A stretch of DNA of 64,000 nt from an uncultured Butyricimonas sp. (GCA_944321845.1 CALUMT010000019.1:1-64000), one strand, 5' to 3'. Positions 32,641-41,875 are shown, counted from the first letter of the stretch. The notes: generated by a model not told the origin, from the sequence alone. Translations and numbers: made by a program.

Positions 32641-35283
32641 TTAAAGGTCATACCAAGATTCCCGTTTCGTTAATTTCAAGTCACGCAACATACTGGACAA
32701 TACGTGAATTTCGAAATTGTAGGATTGGTGACTTCCGAAAGGAATACAATTGAAGGTCATTTCCCAACAGTGCAGGTCTCGCGTGATACTGAAGTTACTG
32801 GATGAAACTTGATTTGCCCCAAAGTCATATCCCGTACTGAAGGAGAATTTCCATTTCGGGGTTAGAGAAAAGTTTCCGTTAATACGTACATTCTGGTTAA
32901 TCGTTGTACTTTTTTGCGGTCTGGAATAGGAGAAGGTATAATCAATGTTCAATGACCATGGAATATTAAATTCCGTATATTGAGCGAATAAACCTCCACC
33001 GGTACTTTCATTTTCAGAATCTTCTGTATTCTTGTTTTTATTGAGTTTGTCGGATGAGAAATTGAAGCTGGTAGAGAAGCTTACATTGGTCAATCGGCCA
33101 ATACCCCCCGCGTATTTTTCCACTCTGTTCCAGGAACCGTTCTCATCTTGTTCTATGGCATAAGGATCTAGGGTTCCGGAGAAATTTAAATCCAGTTTCT
33201 CGTTGAATACTTTTGTACGTAAGGTGAGGGCAATGGTTGAGAATTTGAATTCCTCTGCAAATGGGTTATAACTAATCGATGCGCGGAGGCTTTCAATGAT
33301 TTTGACTTTCTTCAATTCTTCATCACTGGTTGTATCCTTGTCATTACGAACTTTCATCTCGATGTTATTGTCCAAAGAGAAGGAAATGGATCCTGACTGC
33401 TCCCTCGACGTGATGCTGGGACCGTAGGTCATTCCATCGTATATGGAATATTTTTCTTCCTCCTTACCGTTGAAATACGTGCGGGAGTAGTTGCCTAATG
33501 GACTTAATGGCGGTGTGTACGAGGCGCTGAGGGAGGGTGTGATGACGTGGCGTATCGCTTGAACCTTACACCCTTCTTTGAAGGTGAACATTCCGTATAT
33601 GGTCGGAGTGTAACCTAGAGAGGCGCTTGCCGTGTATTCGTGTGAGTAATTTAAACCGGGGACAGAACGTGTGACGACTTCTCCTCCTTCTTTGGTCGTA
33701 TCGGGAATCCATATTTTTTCAATGGTCTTTAGATTCAGGTAACCGGTATAGCTGATCGATGGAGTAAAGGTCAAGTCTCTGGCTAGTTTGAATGATAAAC
33801 TGATCGGGAGGTAGTGTTTAAAACCGTTGTTCCAGTTTTTGGTGAAAGAGGAATTCATCAGGTCTTTTTCCTTACAGTTGATGTTGTTCCTTAATTCTGC
33901 GGAATAAGTGATCCCGATATTGTCGTACCATTTCATTTCTCCGACTTTCCCTTTTTTACGTAACGGGTATATTTGTGTCATACGTAAACTCAGGTTGGGG
34001 AGGGTAAGGGAAATGGTTGAGTCCGAACTGTTCTGACTATGATTGAATGATCCGCTTACGCTGAACGGACTTTCCGGCCATTTTTTACTCCACGTGATAC
34101 TTGATTGTTTCCGTTGGTTCACGATGTCATTATAATCGGATGGATTGTAACGGTTGTTCGTGGAAGATGACATGTCGACAGAGGCTGAAAACGTGGCGTA
34201 TGGATTCGCTTTCCCGTCTTGAGAGTGAGTCCAGCGTACTGACCAGTCTTGCGATTCCTCGTAGTCGGGCAACCCTTTCTCGCTAATATAGTTCTTACTG
34301 ATGTTTCCTTGGAATTGTCCACTGAATTTGTATCTTTTTTTGTAAGTGGAGGCGGCGCCCAAAGCCCAAGAACCGTTGGAGTAAATATCTCCGGTAAGGG
34401 TCAGGTCGACGTGATCGTTGATATAGAAATAGTATCCTCCGTTACGTAAATTGAATCCCCTTGCGCGCTCTTCTCCATAGCTTGGGATGATGATACCTGA
34501 TGTTCCCTTCTTGGAGATAGGGAAAAAACCGAAAGGAATGGCAATCGGAAGAGGTATACCTTCAAACTCGAGATAGGCGGGTCCGGTTACTACTTTTTTA
34601 TCTTTGATCATTTTGGCTTTTGTCATCCGGATACCAAAGTGAGGATGGTCGTGTTGGTCACAGGTGGTGTACATCCCACTTTTTACGCAATAGATGGAGT
34701 CGTTTTGTTTTTTGGTGATTTTCCCTTGTAGGTATCCTTCTCCCTGTTGCGTGACAATGTCCGTGACAATACCTTTTTTCGTGTCGAAGTTATATCGCAT
34801 TTCTTGTCCCACGAACGATTGTCCGTTGTCTTTGAAGTCCGGGGTTCCGACGAGTTTACCCGTGGAATCCGGAGTCCCGGTCGCGTAGGCTAATTTTTTT
34901 TCCATATCGAGCTCGATGTAGTTGGCTTTGAGCTCTGTCGTGATGTATTTTACATAGGCTTCCCCGTAAAGGAACATTTTTTTTCCATTAATGGAGAAGC
35001 GGATAGAATCCTTTGCGTTGTATGTGATAAGGTCTTCAAAAAGAGGTTTGGCGGAAGAGGCCGAGTCATTTCTGATGGTGTCGATAGGCATTCCCAGCGA
35101 GTCGTATACAATACGCACGCTATCGCCTGGCTGTCCGGAGGTGTCGCGATTCCAGACGAAAGAATCATGACCGAAAATGTGTTCGGACGCGATTCCGTTG
35201 GACGAGAATATAATGGGGAGGGCGATTGCCATAAAAAAGATGCAATTCTTTATAAAAAGCCCTCTGTATAATTTAATTTGCAA
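32641..35283 (-). CDS. lptD: LPS-assembly protein LptD (OstA-type)
   Basis: 880 aa. The outer-membrane barrel that inserts lipopolysaccharide into the outer leaflet. After a hydrophobic signal (FMAIALPIIFSSNGIAS), an OstA/LptA-like jellyroll begins near residue 85 (ITYNAKDSIRFSINGKKMFLYG). The conserved LptD part follows (GIPLPIAIPFGFFPI, GTSGIIIPSYGEERARGFNLRNGGYYFYIND), and then a large strand-rich barrel to the C-terminus. Length fits Bacteroidetes LptD. It is divergent from the amidase gene. A -7 box on the minus strand lies at 35340-35347. Confidence 0.9.
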   Translation of the reverse strand: MQIKLYRGLFIKNCIFFMAIALPIIFSSNGIASEHIFGHDSFVWNRDTSGQPGDSVRIVYDSLGMPIDTIRNDSASSAKPLFEDLITYNAKDSIRFSINGKKMFLYGEAYVKYITTELKANYIELDMEKKLAYATGTPDSTGKLVGTPDFKDNGQSFVGQEMRYNFDTKKGIVTDIVTQQGEGYLQGKITKKQNDSIYCVKSGMYTTCDQHDHPHFGIRMTKAKMIKDKKVVTGPAYLEFEGIPLPIAIPFGFFPISKKGTSGIIIPSYGEERARGFNLRNGGYYFYINDHVDLTLTGDIYSNGSWALGAASTYKKRYKFSGQFQGNISKNYISEKGLPDYEESQDWSVRWTHSQDGKANPYATFSASVDMSSSTNNRYNPSDYNDIVNQRKQSSITWSKKWPESPFSVSGSFNHSQNSSDSTISLTLPNLSLRMTQIYPLRKKGKVGEMKWYDNIGITYSAELRNNINCKEKDLMNSSFTKNWNNGFKHYLPISLSFKLARDLTFTPSISYTGYLNLKTIEKIWIPDTTKEGGEVVTRSVPGLNYSHEYTASASLGYTPTIYGMFTFKEGCKVQAIRHVITPSLSASYTPPLSPLGNYSRTYFNGKEEEKYSIYDGMTYGPSITSREQSGSISFSLDNNIEMKVRNDKDTTSDEELKKVKIIESLRASISYNPFAEEFKFSTIALTLRTKVFNEKLDLNFSGTLDPYAIEQDENGSWNRVEKYAGGIGRLTNVSFSTSFNFSSDKLNKNKNTEDSENESTGGGLFAQYTEFNIPWSLNIDYTFSYSRPQKSTTINQNVRINGNFSLTPKWKFSFSTGYDFGANQVSSSNFSITRDLHCWEMTFNCIPFGSHQSYNFEIHVLSSMLRDLKLTKRESWYDL

Positions 35284-35339
35284 TTTATATTACTATTTTT
35301 GTGACTAATTCATGACTTACGCCTCACACGTTAATCGCG

Positions 35340-35347
35340 CAAATGTA
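35340..35347 (-). promoter_or_regulatory. -7 box of lptD
   Basis: TACATTTG on the minus strand, 57 bases before the lptD start. For the divergent amidase gene, TATTTTTG at 35294-35301 is a possible plus-strand -7 box. Neither has a well-placed -33. Confidence 0.4.
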
Positions 35348-35399
35348 AAAAAATAATAGAGGTTAATGCTCATGTTTCATTATAAAAAGTTTTAATTGC

Positions 35400-36503
35400 A
35401 TGGTAAATCGATTTGTTTTGTGCGGGTGTTTCTGGATGATGGTGTTGTTTTGTTTACCGATCATATCAGAAGGGCAGGAAAGCCTGGGAAAAATTTCCTG
35501 TATTTGTATAGATGCCGGACATGGAGGATCCGACCCCGGGGCAATACAAGGGGCATATAAGGAAAAGAATATTACTCTGGCGGTGGCGTTGAAATTGGGC
35601 AAATTGATAGAGAAGGCATACCCGGATATAAAAATCGTCTATACTCGAAAGACGGATGTAGCGGTGGATTTGTGGGAACGTGGTAAAATTGCCAATAATG
35701 CAAAGGCTCAATTGTTTATTTCCATACACGTGAATAAATTTTCAAAGTCAAGTGTGCGGGGTGTGGAAACCTATGTGTTGGGTTTGCACAAGTCGGAGGC
35801 GAGTCTGCAGGTAGCCATGCAGGAGAATGAGGCCATTCATTACGAGAAAGATTATTCCGTGAAGTATGATGGTTTTGACCCGAAGAAGGCGGAATCCTAT
35901 ATCATGTTTAATTTCATGAAGAATAGCTATCTCGTGAATAGTATGAGGTTGGCTTCTTCTGTACAGAAGGAGTTGGTGGCAAATACCCGTATGCCGGATC
36001 GAGAAGTTCGGCAGGCGGGATTCGTGGTATTGATGAATGTCGGGATGCCATCTATCCTAGTGGAGACGGGCTTTATATCGAATCCCAGTGATCGGGCTTT
36101 GCTCATTTCCTCTTCCGGGCAAGATAAACTGGCCAGATCTATTTTTAATGCTTTTAAAGCATATAAGAACGTGATGGAAAAGAATAGCGTGATGTTGACG
36201 AAGGTGGAATCTTCCTCCACGGAGGAAGTTGCCGGAAATGAGGATTATTTTTATGCGATACAGGTGGCTTCTTCCACGAAACCGATTAAAGATGCAAGAT
36301 ACTTGAAGTTGAGGGAGAAAGTGAAAGAACTGAAGGGGGATGGTCGTTATCGGTATTATATCGGGGTGACTAAAAAATACAGCGAGGCATTGGAATTTCA
36401 GGCAAATGTGCGGAGAAAGATAAAAGATTGTTTTATTATTGCAGTTTCTAACGGGAAAATTATCCCCGTGTCGGAGGCACGAAAATTGGAAGCGAAGAAT
36501 TAA
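35400..36503 (+). CDS. N-acetylmuramoyl-L-alanine amidase with SPOR-like C-terminus
   Basis: 367 aa. Cuts the stem peptide from peptidoglycan, for example during daughter-cell separation. A signal peptide ends near ISEGQE. The Amidase_3 zinc domain follows (about residues 35-250): ICIDAGHGGSDPGAIQG, FISIHVNKF, and VETGFISNPSDRALL with the catalytic Glu. The C-terminal 80 residues (from YFYAIQVASS to FIIAVSNGKIIPV) have the strand-helix-strand pattern of a SPOR domain, which binds denuded glycans at the septum. The MCE gene follows after 23 bases. Its own C-terminus looks SPOR-like too. Confidence 0.93.
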   Translation: MVNRFVLCGCFWMMVLFCLPIISEGQESLGKISCICIDAGHGGSDPGAIQGAYKEKNITLAVALKLGKLIEKAYPDIKIVYTRKTDVAVDLWERGKIANNAKAQLFISIHVNKFSKSSVRGVETYVLGLHKSEASLQVAMQENEAIHYEKDYSVKYDGFDPKKAESYIMFNFMKNSYLVNSMRLASSVQKELVANTRMPDREVRQAGFVVLMNVGMPSILVETGFISNPSDRALLISSSGQDKLARSIFNAFKAYKNVMEKNSVMLTKVESSSTEEVAGNEDYFYAIQVASSTKPIKDARYLKLREKVKELKGDGRYRYYIGVTKKYSEALEFQANVRRKIKDCFIIAVSNGKIIPVSEARKLEAKN

Positions 36504-36526
36504 TAATAGATTAGATTATAGAGGGT

Positions 36527-37711
36527 ATGAAAATAAATAGAGAAGTAAAATTGGCTCTTGCTGCAATCGCTGCGGTTTGTATATTGATATGGGGAATAAA
36601 CTTTTTGAAAGGCTCATCATTGTTTGACTCCAAAACCACTTATTATGGTGTTTATGACAATGTCGGCGGATTGAAGGTGTCGAGTGGCGTGATATATCGT
36701 GGTTATCAGGTTGGGCAGGTGTCTAATATTGTCTTTACAGGGGAGCGGATGGATAAGGTGTTGGTAGAATTTTTTTTGAAGGATAACTTGTCTTTGCCTA
36801 AAGATACAAGAGCGGTGATTCAAAGTGCGGATTTGATGGGCTCCAAGGTCATTAATCTTTTACCGGGAACAGCGGATGCTACCTTGCAGGATGGCGACAC
36901 GTTAATCGCTGAAGTGGAACAGGGAATGATGGAACAGGTCGGACAACAGATCGCTCCATTTAAAGTGAGGTTGGAACGGTTGATGACCTCCTTGGATTCA
37001 ACTTTATTGACTATCCGTGAGGTGCTGGATGAACGTACCGTGAATGGATTGAAGAATAGTTTCCAGAGCGTGGAACAAATGTTGGATAACTTGGAAGGTG
37101 TATCCGGTAAGTTGAACGTGATGTTGGATGAGAATGGTCGTGTGGACAATATTTTGGAAAACGTGGAAGGTATAACCGAAAACTTGAAGAATAACGATGA
37201 ACGTGTATCCAGAATTATGGACAATATGTCCGTATTAAGTGATTCTTTGCGGCGTGTTCCCGTGAATCAGACCGTGAGGGATTTGAATAATATGACGTTG
37301 CGTATAGATTCCATACTGATGAAAATGAATCGGGGAAAAGGAACGGCGGGAGCTTTCCTGAACGATAATAATTTATATTACAGTTTGAATGATGTAGCTG
37401 AAAATCTGAATCGTTTATTGGTGGAGTTCCGTTACAATCCGAAGAAGTTTATACGTCTGTCTCTGGTTGATTTTTCTGCCGCAAACAAGGAGGTCGGGGA
37501 ATATGCCGTGGTTATTTACGAATCTTCCGACCGTTTGGCTGCAGATAGCGACTTGTATAAAAAATATTCCGGCCTGAAGGAGGTAAAGTATCGGGATAAA
37601 TATTTGTATGTTGTTGGAACTTACAAGAATTTGAAAAGAGCACAACGGGAGTTGGTCTCTTTGGGAGAAGAGTATAAGGATGCCTATATTGCCCGGATAG
37701 ATTTCTATTGA
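36527..37711 (+). CDS. MCE/MlaD-family lipid-transport protein
   Basis: 394 aa. An inner-membrane-anchored protein of the Mla-type lipid transport systems. One N-terminal TM segment (LALAAIAAVCILIWGINFL, about residues 9-27), then the MCE domain (about 38-115: GVYDNVGGLKVSSGVIYRGYQVGQV), a long helical part with VSGKLNVMLDE-type repeats, and a C-terminal 70-residue region (KYLYVVGTYKNLKRAQRELV, ending in IARID) that looks like a SPOR domain. No MlaE/MlaF neighbours are in view. It follows the amidase by 23 bases, so co-transcription is likely. A SPOR-like end on an MCE protein is unusual and is treated as inference. Confidence 0.88.
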   Translation: MKINREVKLALAAIAAVCILIWGINFLKGSSLFDSKTTYYGVYDNVGGLKVSSGVIYRGYQVGQVSNIVFTGERMDKVLVEFFLKDNLSLPKDTRAVIQSADLMGSKVINLLPGTADATLQDGDTLIAEVEQGMMEQVGQQIAPFKVRLERLMTSLDSTLLTIREVLDERTVNGLKNSFQSVEQMLDNLEGVSGKLNVMLDENGRVDNILENVEGITENLKNNDERVSRIMDNMSVLSDSLRRVPVNQTVRDLNNMTLRIDSILMKMNRGKGTAGAFLNDNNLYYSLNDVAENLNRLLVEFRYNPKKFIRLSLVDFSAANKEVGEYAVVIYESSDRLAADSDLYKKYSGLKEVKYRDKYLYVVGTYKNLKRAQRELVSLGEEYKDAYIARIDFY

Positions 37712-37739
37712 TTTAAATAGAATGAATTTAAATATTCAC

Positions 37740-37769
37740 TTTTGAGGTGTTTGTTTTTGCACCTCAAAA
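37740..37769. terminator. Hairpin after the MCE gene
   Basis: A 10-bp perfect stem TTTTGAGGTG with CACCTCAAAA and a T-rich loop, 28 bases after the stop. There is no U-run after it, so termination strength is uncertain. Confidence 0.5.
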
Positions 37770-38040
37770 TGGGGTTTGCCGAAAATTGGTTGTAAGGATT
37801 TCTGACCCAAGAAAGAACGCAGGAATCGACGGTATGGGAAGGGGATTATTATTCGTTTTTTGAGGAAATTTGTGTGTTTAATGTATTGATTATTAGTGGT
37901 TTTAATTTAATCTCCTGAAATATAAACACTAAGCGTGATTTGTAAATTTTCAAGAGAAAACTCATTTTTTTTTCTAGTTTTTTTTTCAGACTTTAGCGTT
38001 CCATTTCTGGAGAGATGGGCAATAAAAAAAAGAGAAGTTA
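37770..38040 (+). other. Region upstream of dnaA
   Basis: Together with the hairpin this makes a 329-base gap. It is AT-rich with two long T tracts near 37965-37990. No clear TAnnTTTG box and no DnaA boxes (TTATCCACA type) were seen, so this is not supported as oriC. Confidence 0.5.
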
Positions 38041-39450
38041 ATGGAAAAAGATTATCAACGTGTGTGGTCCGAATGTTTGGACTTGATTAAGGAGCGGGTT
38101 ACGCCGAGAACATTTGCAACTTGGTTTCAACCGATACAGGCGGTTGGCCTTCAAAATGATGTATTGACCATTCAGGTAAAAAGTCAATATGTCTACGAGT
38201 GTTTGGAAGAACATTACGTTGATATTTTGCGAATGGCTATCCGTACGGTCATCGGAGTGGGGGCGAGATTGGAATATTCCGTTGTCGTGGAGGAAAGTCA
38301 AAAAGGTCAGCCATCTTCCGTAACGATATCCTCCATACCTCAGAAGAAGGTGAAGGAGAACGTGGTTCGTGTGGAGAAAGTGGCGCCAAAGAATCCGTTT
38401 GATTTGAACCATAATAGATTGGAGATAGATCCTCAATTGAATCCCTCTTACACGTTGGATTGTTTTGTTGAAGGAAGTTGCAATCGGTTGGCCAAATCTG
38501 CGGCAATGGCAATCGCCCAGAATCCTGGAAAGACTGCTTTTAATCCATTATTGATATATGGAGGTTCTGGTTTGGGAAAGACCCATCTGGCACAGGCTAT
38601 CGGATGGGAAGTCAAACAGAATTTCCCGGACAAGGTCGTATTGTACGTGACAACCAATGTTTTTCAGACGCAGTTTACAGAGGCGCAATTGAAAAACGAG
38701 ATAAATGATTTCTTGCACTTCTATCGTTTGATCGATGTATTGATATTGGATGATATCCAGGAGCTTGCAGGTAAAAAAGGAACACAGAATACCTTCTTTC
38801 ATATCTTTAATGATTTACATCAGTCTGGAAAACAATTGGTGTTGACTTCGGATCGTTCACCTGCTGAATTGACGGATATGGAGGAACGTTTGTTGTCGCG
38901 TTTTCGCTGGGGATTGTCGGCCGAGATGAAGATTCCGGATTTTGACACGCGTTTGCAGATTGCCCGCTTTAAAGCCCGTAAGGAAGGAATTGATTTCTCG
39001 GAGGAGATTCTGGAAAGTATTTGCAAGTACGTGAATAGTAACGTGAGAGAGTTGGAGGGAGCGATGGTTTCCTTATTGGCTCAAGCGACATTCAATCACC
39101 GTGATTTAACGCCGGAGGTTGTGCAGGAGATCCTGGGCAAGATGGTGAAAAATGGCATGTCTGAATTGACGGTAGATAAAATACAGGATATTGTTTGCCA
39201 GTATTATCATATAGCTCCTGATGTGTTGTTGTCGAAAAGTCGTAAACGGGAGATTGTCCAGGCGCGTCAGCTGACAATGTATTTTTGCAAGAATTACACG
39301 AATGCTTCCTTGACCACCATTGGGCGGCAAATCGGACGTAAGGACCATACTACGGTTCTCTATGCCTGTCGGGCGATTGCGGACTTGATGGCTACGGACC
39401 GGACCTTCCGTGGACAAGTGGAGGAATTACAACAGAAATTGCGAGGTTGA
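38041..39450 (+). CDS. dnaA: Chromosomal replication initiator DnaA
   Basis: 469 aa. An AAA+ ATPase that opens the replication origin. Domain I occupies residues 1-80 (WSECLDLIKERVTPRTFATWFQPI). Domain III follows with Walker A GGSGLGKTH at 174-182, Walker B LILDDIQEL, and the arginine-finger region. Domain IV at the C-terminus carries the DNA-binding signature GRKDHTTVLYACRAI. Full length. The next gene begins within or just after its stop codon, so dnaA and the IMPACT-family gene are likely co-transcribed. Confidence 0.98.
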   Translation: MEKDYQRVWSECLDLIKERVTPRTFATWFQPIQAVGLQNDVLTIQVKSQYVYECLEEHYVDILRMAIRTVIGVGARLEYSVVVEESQKGQPSSVTISSIPQKKVKENVVRVEKVAPKNPFDLNHNRLEIDPQLNPSYTLDCFVEGSCNRLAKSAAMAIAQNPGKTAFNPLLIYGGSGLGKTHLAQAIGWEVKQNFPDKVVLYVTTNVFQTQFTEAQLKNEINDFLHFYRLIDVLILDDIQELAGKKGTQNTFFHIFNDLHQSGKQLVLTSDRSPAELTDMEERLLSRFRWGLSAEMKIPDFDTRLQIARFKARKEGIDFSEEILESICKYVNSNVRELEGAMVSLLAQATFNHRDLTPEVVQEILGKMVKNGMSELTVDKIQDIVCQYYHIAPDVLLSKSRKREIVQARQLTMYFCKNYTNASLTTIGRQIGRKDHTTVLYACRAIADLMATDRTFRGQVEELQQKLRG

Positions 39451-39461
39451 CTGTAAATGCC

Positions 39462-40061
39462 ATGGAAGAAGACGAGTACAGGACAGTAAAGCAAGTAGCA
39501 GAGGGACTTTATAAGGAGAAGGGGAGTCGTTTTATTTCTTTTATATATCCCGTTAAGACGGAGGAGGAGATAAAGACTATTCTTGCGGAAATAAAATTGA
39601 AATATTTTGATGCTCGTCACCATTGTTATGCTTATGGATTGGGGGTGAGACGGGAGGCATTTCGAATGAATGATGATGGGGAACCCTCATCAACAGCCGG
39701 AAAACCTATTTTTGGACAGATAGTTTCCCATGATTTATCGAATGTGTTGATTGTAGTTATTCGCTATTTTGGCGGAACTAAATTAGGTGTGTCCGGTCTT
39801 ATACAGGCTTACAAGGAAGCGGCGGCAGATGCGATTCGGAATGCGGAAATTGTGTTGGAGACAGAAAATATTTCTTTGGATATCCGTTTTTCTTATGCCG
39901 TGATGAATGATGTGATGAAAGTATTGAAAGATATGGATCTGGAGGTGTTGGATCGGAATTTTGAACTGGAGTGTAGTATGCGACTTTCGATTCGTCGTAA
40001 ATATAGTACATTGTTGAAAGATAGGTTGATGCAAATAGAATCCCTTGTGATTGAAGAATGA
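39462..40061 (+). CDS. YigZ/IMPACT family protein
   Basis: 199 aa from the ATG at 39462. A TTG at 39447 overlapping the dnaA stop is possible but less likely. The UPF0029/IMPACT N-terminal domain (residues about 15-125) shows ARHHCYAYGLG and NDDGEPSSTAGKPIFGQI, followed by VVIRYFGGTKLGVSGLIQAYKEAA. A small ferredoxin-like C-terminal domain completes the fold. The biochemical role in bacteria is unclear; relatives have been linked to translation control. The gap to dnaA is 11 bases. Confidence 0.9.
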   Translation: MEEDEYRTVKQVAEGLYKEKGSRFISFIYPVKTEEEIKTILAEIKLKYFDARHHCYAYGLGVRREAFRMNDDGEPSSTAGKPIFGQIVSHDLSNVLIVVIRYFGGTKLGVSGLIQAYKEAAADAIRNAEIVLETENISLDIRFSYAVMNDVMKVLKDMDLEVLDRNFELECSMRLSIRRKYSTLLKDRLMQIESLVIEE

Positions 40062-40093
40062 TGTATTTCTTTATAAAGAAAATGTCGAAACTA

Positions 40094-40125
40094 TTTGTGT
40101 TTTTGATTTAAAATATATACTTTCG
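40094..40125 (+). promoter_or_regulatory. Promoter of tRNA-Lys
   Basis: TTTG (40094-40097), 20 bases, TACTTTCG (40118-40125), one base off the -7 consensus. The mature tRNA begins 25 bases further on. Confidence 0.6.
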
Positions 40126-40150
40126 CACCGCAATCACGAAGATGTTTGCC

Positions 40151-40223
40151 GATTCAGTAGCTCAGCAGGTAGAGCACAACACTTTTAATGTTGGGGTCCT
40201 GGGTTCGAATCCCAGCTGGATCA
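40151..40223 (+). tRNA. tRNA-Lys (anticodon TTT)
   Basis: The cloverleaf reads cleanly. Acceptor stem GATTCAG pairs with CTGGATC (one G-U). The D arm has GTAGCTCAGCAGGTAGAGCAC. Anticodon stem CAACA/TGTTG surrounds loop CTTTTAA, giving anticodon TTT for lysine. T arm is CTGGG TTCGAAT CCCAG. Discriminator base is A and CCA is not encoded. It has its own promoter and terminator. Confidence 0.96.
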
Positions 40224-40252
40224 CAAAAATCAAATTTTGGAGGAAAAGACAA

Positions 40253-40283
40253 GAGCGATCTGATGATTCAGGTCGCTTTTTTC
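40253..40283 (+). terminator. Terminator after tRNA-Lys
   Basis: GAGCGATCTG and CAGGTCGC pair (stem of about 8 bp, with a G-U), followed by TTTTTT. Confidence 0.8.
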
Positions 40284-40447
40284 GTTGTATGATAAAATTT
40301 TTGGATAGTTGTACAATCTGTTATTTATGAGAGATTTGTGTCGATAAGTCTCGCTAAATGTTTTTAGGGTAAGAAAAAAAATCTTGTTTCCATTTTAACT
40401 TTTACATTTCTCGGGGGTCTAATCAGGTGAAAAGACGAAAGAGAAAT

Positions 40448-40984
40448 ATGGCAATTGATGATAATGAGATATACGAGGTTTTTGCTGTGGATCCCAATAG
40501 AGGATTTAGGATGCTGATGACGGCCTATGGCAAACCGATTTATGCTTACGTGCGGCGTTTGGTCGTGGGGCATGATGATGCGGAGGATGTTTGTCAGGAG
40601 ATATTTATCCGGGTGTTTAGAAATTGGAAAAAGTTCAAGAGGGAGAGTGCATTGAGTACCTGGATTTATAAAATAGCCACCCGGGAGGCTGTGCGTTTTC
40701 TGCACAAACAGGCCGAGAAAGGTAGGTTGGAGGCATCATCGGCTGAAGAAGTACAGCGCCTGGAGGCTCCGGAGTACGTGGACTATGACGATGTACTTGC
40801 CGTGAAATTTCAGCGGGCGATACAGACATTGACGGAAAAGCAGCGTTTGGTATTTAACCTGCGTTATTATGATGAACTGGAATATGCCGAGATTAGTCGG
40901 ATTCTGGAGTGCCCGGAAAATACCCTGAAAGTACATTATCATCATGCTAAGGAGAAAATTAAGGAGTATATTATTAAAAATTAA
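40448..40984 (+). CDS. ECF-type RNA polymerase sigma factor
   Basis: 178 aa from the ATG at 40448 (an upstream in-frame GTG at 40427 is less likely). Sigma-70 region 2 lies at about residues 20-90 (DDAEDVCQEIFIRVFRNWKKF, STWIYKIATREAVRFL). Region 4 is at 115-175 (TLTEKQRLVFNLRYYDELEYAEI, then ENTLKVHYHHAKEKI). Regions 1 and 3 are absent, as in ECF sigma factors. The next gene starts 6 bases after the stop. It encodes a one-TM protein that could be its anti-sigma factor. Confidence 0.94.
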   Translation: MAIDDNEIYEVFAVDPNRGFRMLMTAYGKPIYAYVRRLVVGHDDAEDVCQEIFIRVFRNWKKFKRESALSTWIYKIATREAVRFLHKQAEKGRLEASSAEEVQRLEAPEYVDYDDVLAVKFQRAIQTLTEKQRLVFNLRYYDELEYAEISRILECPENTLKVHYHHAKEKIKEYIIKN

Positions 40985-40990
40985 AGGAAT

Positions 40991-41311
40991 ATGAATGATG
41001 AGGTTGATTTTTTAGAAGTAGGTAAACGGGTACCCTACAAGGTCCCGGAATCTTTTTTCGAGACCTTCCCGGATGGTGTATTCAAGAAAATGGAACGACA
41101 GGCTCGTCGACGGAAACGCTTGAGCATATTGGGTATGGCTGCGGCGGTATTGTGGATTGGGGTTCTGGTAGCCGTGTTGTATTATCCACAACAAGAGGCG
41201 GCTTATCGTGGGGAGGAATCGCTGGAAGCTTGTATTGAGCAATTGTCAGACCAGGAATTGAATGTGCTGGTAGAACTTTACGAGAATGATATTTTCTTAA
41301 CTAATAATTAA
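40991..41311 (+). CDS. Small single-pass membrane protein, candidate anti-sigma factor
   Basis: 106 aa, not recognised by family. An acidic, Pro-containing N-terminal cytoplasmic part (about residues 1-38: KRVPYKVPESFFETFP), one TM segment (about 39-62, LSILGMAAAVLWIGVLVAVLYY) after a basic RRRKR stretch, and a short acidic C-terminal part. It lies directly between the ECF sigma gene (6 bases) and the Spy-like gene (5 bases). Position and topology fit an anti-sigma factor, but no anti-sigma motif (such as a ZAS zinc site) is visible. Confidence 0.7.
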   Translation: MNDEVDFLEVGKRVPYKVPESFFETFPDGVFKKMERQARRRKRLSILGMAAAVLWIGVLVAVLYYPQQEAAYRGEESLEACIEQLSDQELNVLVELYENDIFLTNN

Positions 41312-41316
41312 ATACT

Positions 41317-41838
41317 ATGAGAACATTGAAATTGTTTTGTTTGGTAACTTTTTTATTCCTGTCTCAAGGAATGCTATGGGCTCAGGCCGAGAAAGAGACA
41401 GGTAGGAAAGATTTTCAGGAAGCTGTTTGTCGCCAGATGGTGGAAGCCTTGGTGTTGGATGATGAGACTGCCGCAAAATTCATACCCGTGTACAAGGCTT
41501 ATCTGGAGGAACTGAGAGCTTGTCGGGGACCTAAAATGCGACCTGAGGGTAGAAAGCCGGGAGAAAAAAAGGAATTGACGGATGAAGAGGTGGAAAAAAG
41601 AATCTTGAATAGCTTTGCTCAGATGCGGAAGATTTTGGATGTGAAGGAAAAATATTACCAGGAATTCCGTAAAATTTTGTCTCCAAAACAGATTCAGAAG
41701 ATTTATAACCGGGAACGGATGAATGGAGCCCGCTTGCAACATGAGAAGGAGCGCCGCGGAATGGAACGCCCCATGCCTGGAGAACGTAGAAGACCGATGG
41801 GTGGACCGGAAGAAGGGGATCCTATGCCGGAACGCTGA
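41317..41838 (+). CDS. Periplasmic Spy/CpxP-like helical protein
   Basis: 173 aa. A signal peptide ends near MLWAQA. The mature protein is long, charged and helical (VLDDETAAKFIPVYKAYLEELRACRG), with LSPKQIQKIY resembling the LTxxQ-type segments of Spy/CpxP chaperones. The C-terminal tail is Arg/Pro/Glu-rich (ERPMPGERRRPMGG). With an ECF sigma factor and a membrane protein upstream, this looks like an envelope-stress unit in which the last product buffers misfolded or metal-stressed proteins. Terminator directly after. Moderate confidence. Confidence 0.75.
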   Translation: MRTLKLFCLVTFLFLSQGMLWAQAEKETGRKDFQEAVCRQMVEALVLDDETAAKFIPVYKAYLEELRACRGPKMRPEGRKPGEKKELTDEEVEKRILNSFAQMRKILDVKEKYYQEFRKILSPKQIQKIYNRERMNGARLQHEKERRGMERPMPGERRRPMGGPEEGDPMPER

Positions 41839-41875
41839 AAATGAGAATAGATAAATGGCTAATAAGTAGTTATAG

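Noticed and set aside
37712..38040. The region before dnaA as a replication origin
   Set aside because: No DnaA boxes or AT-rich iteron pattern were found, and dnaA is often not at oriC in this phylum.
40142..40330. A 62-codon frame across the tRNA region
   Set aside because: It covers the tRNA-Lys gene and its terminator, so it is not a protein gene.
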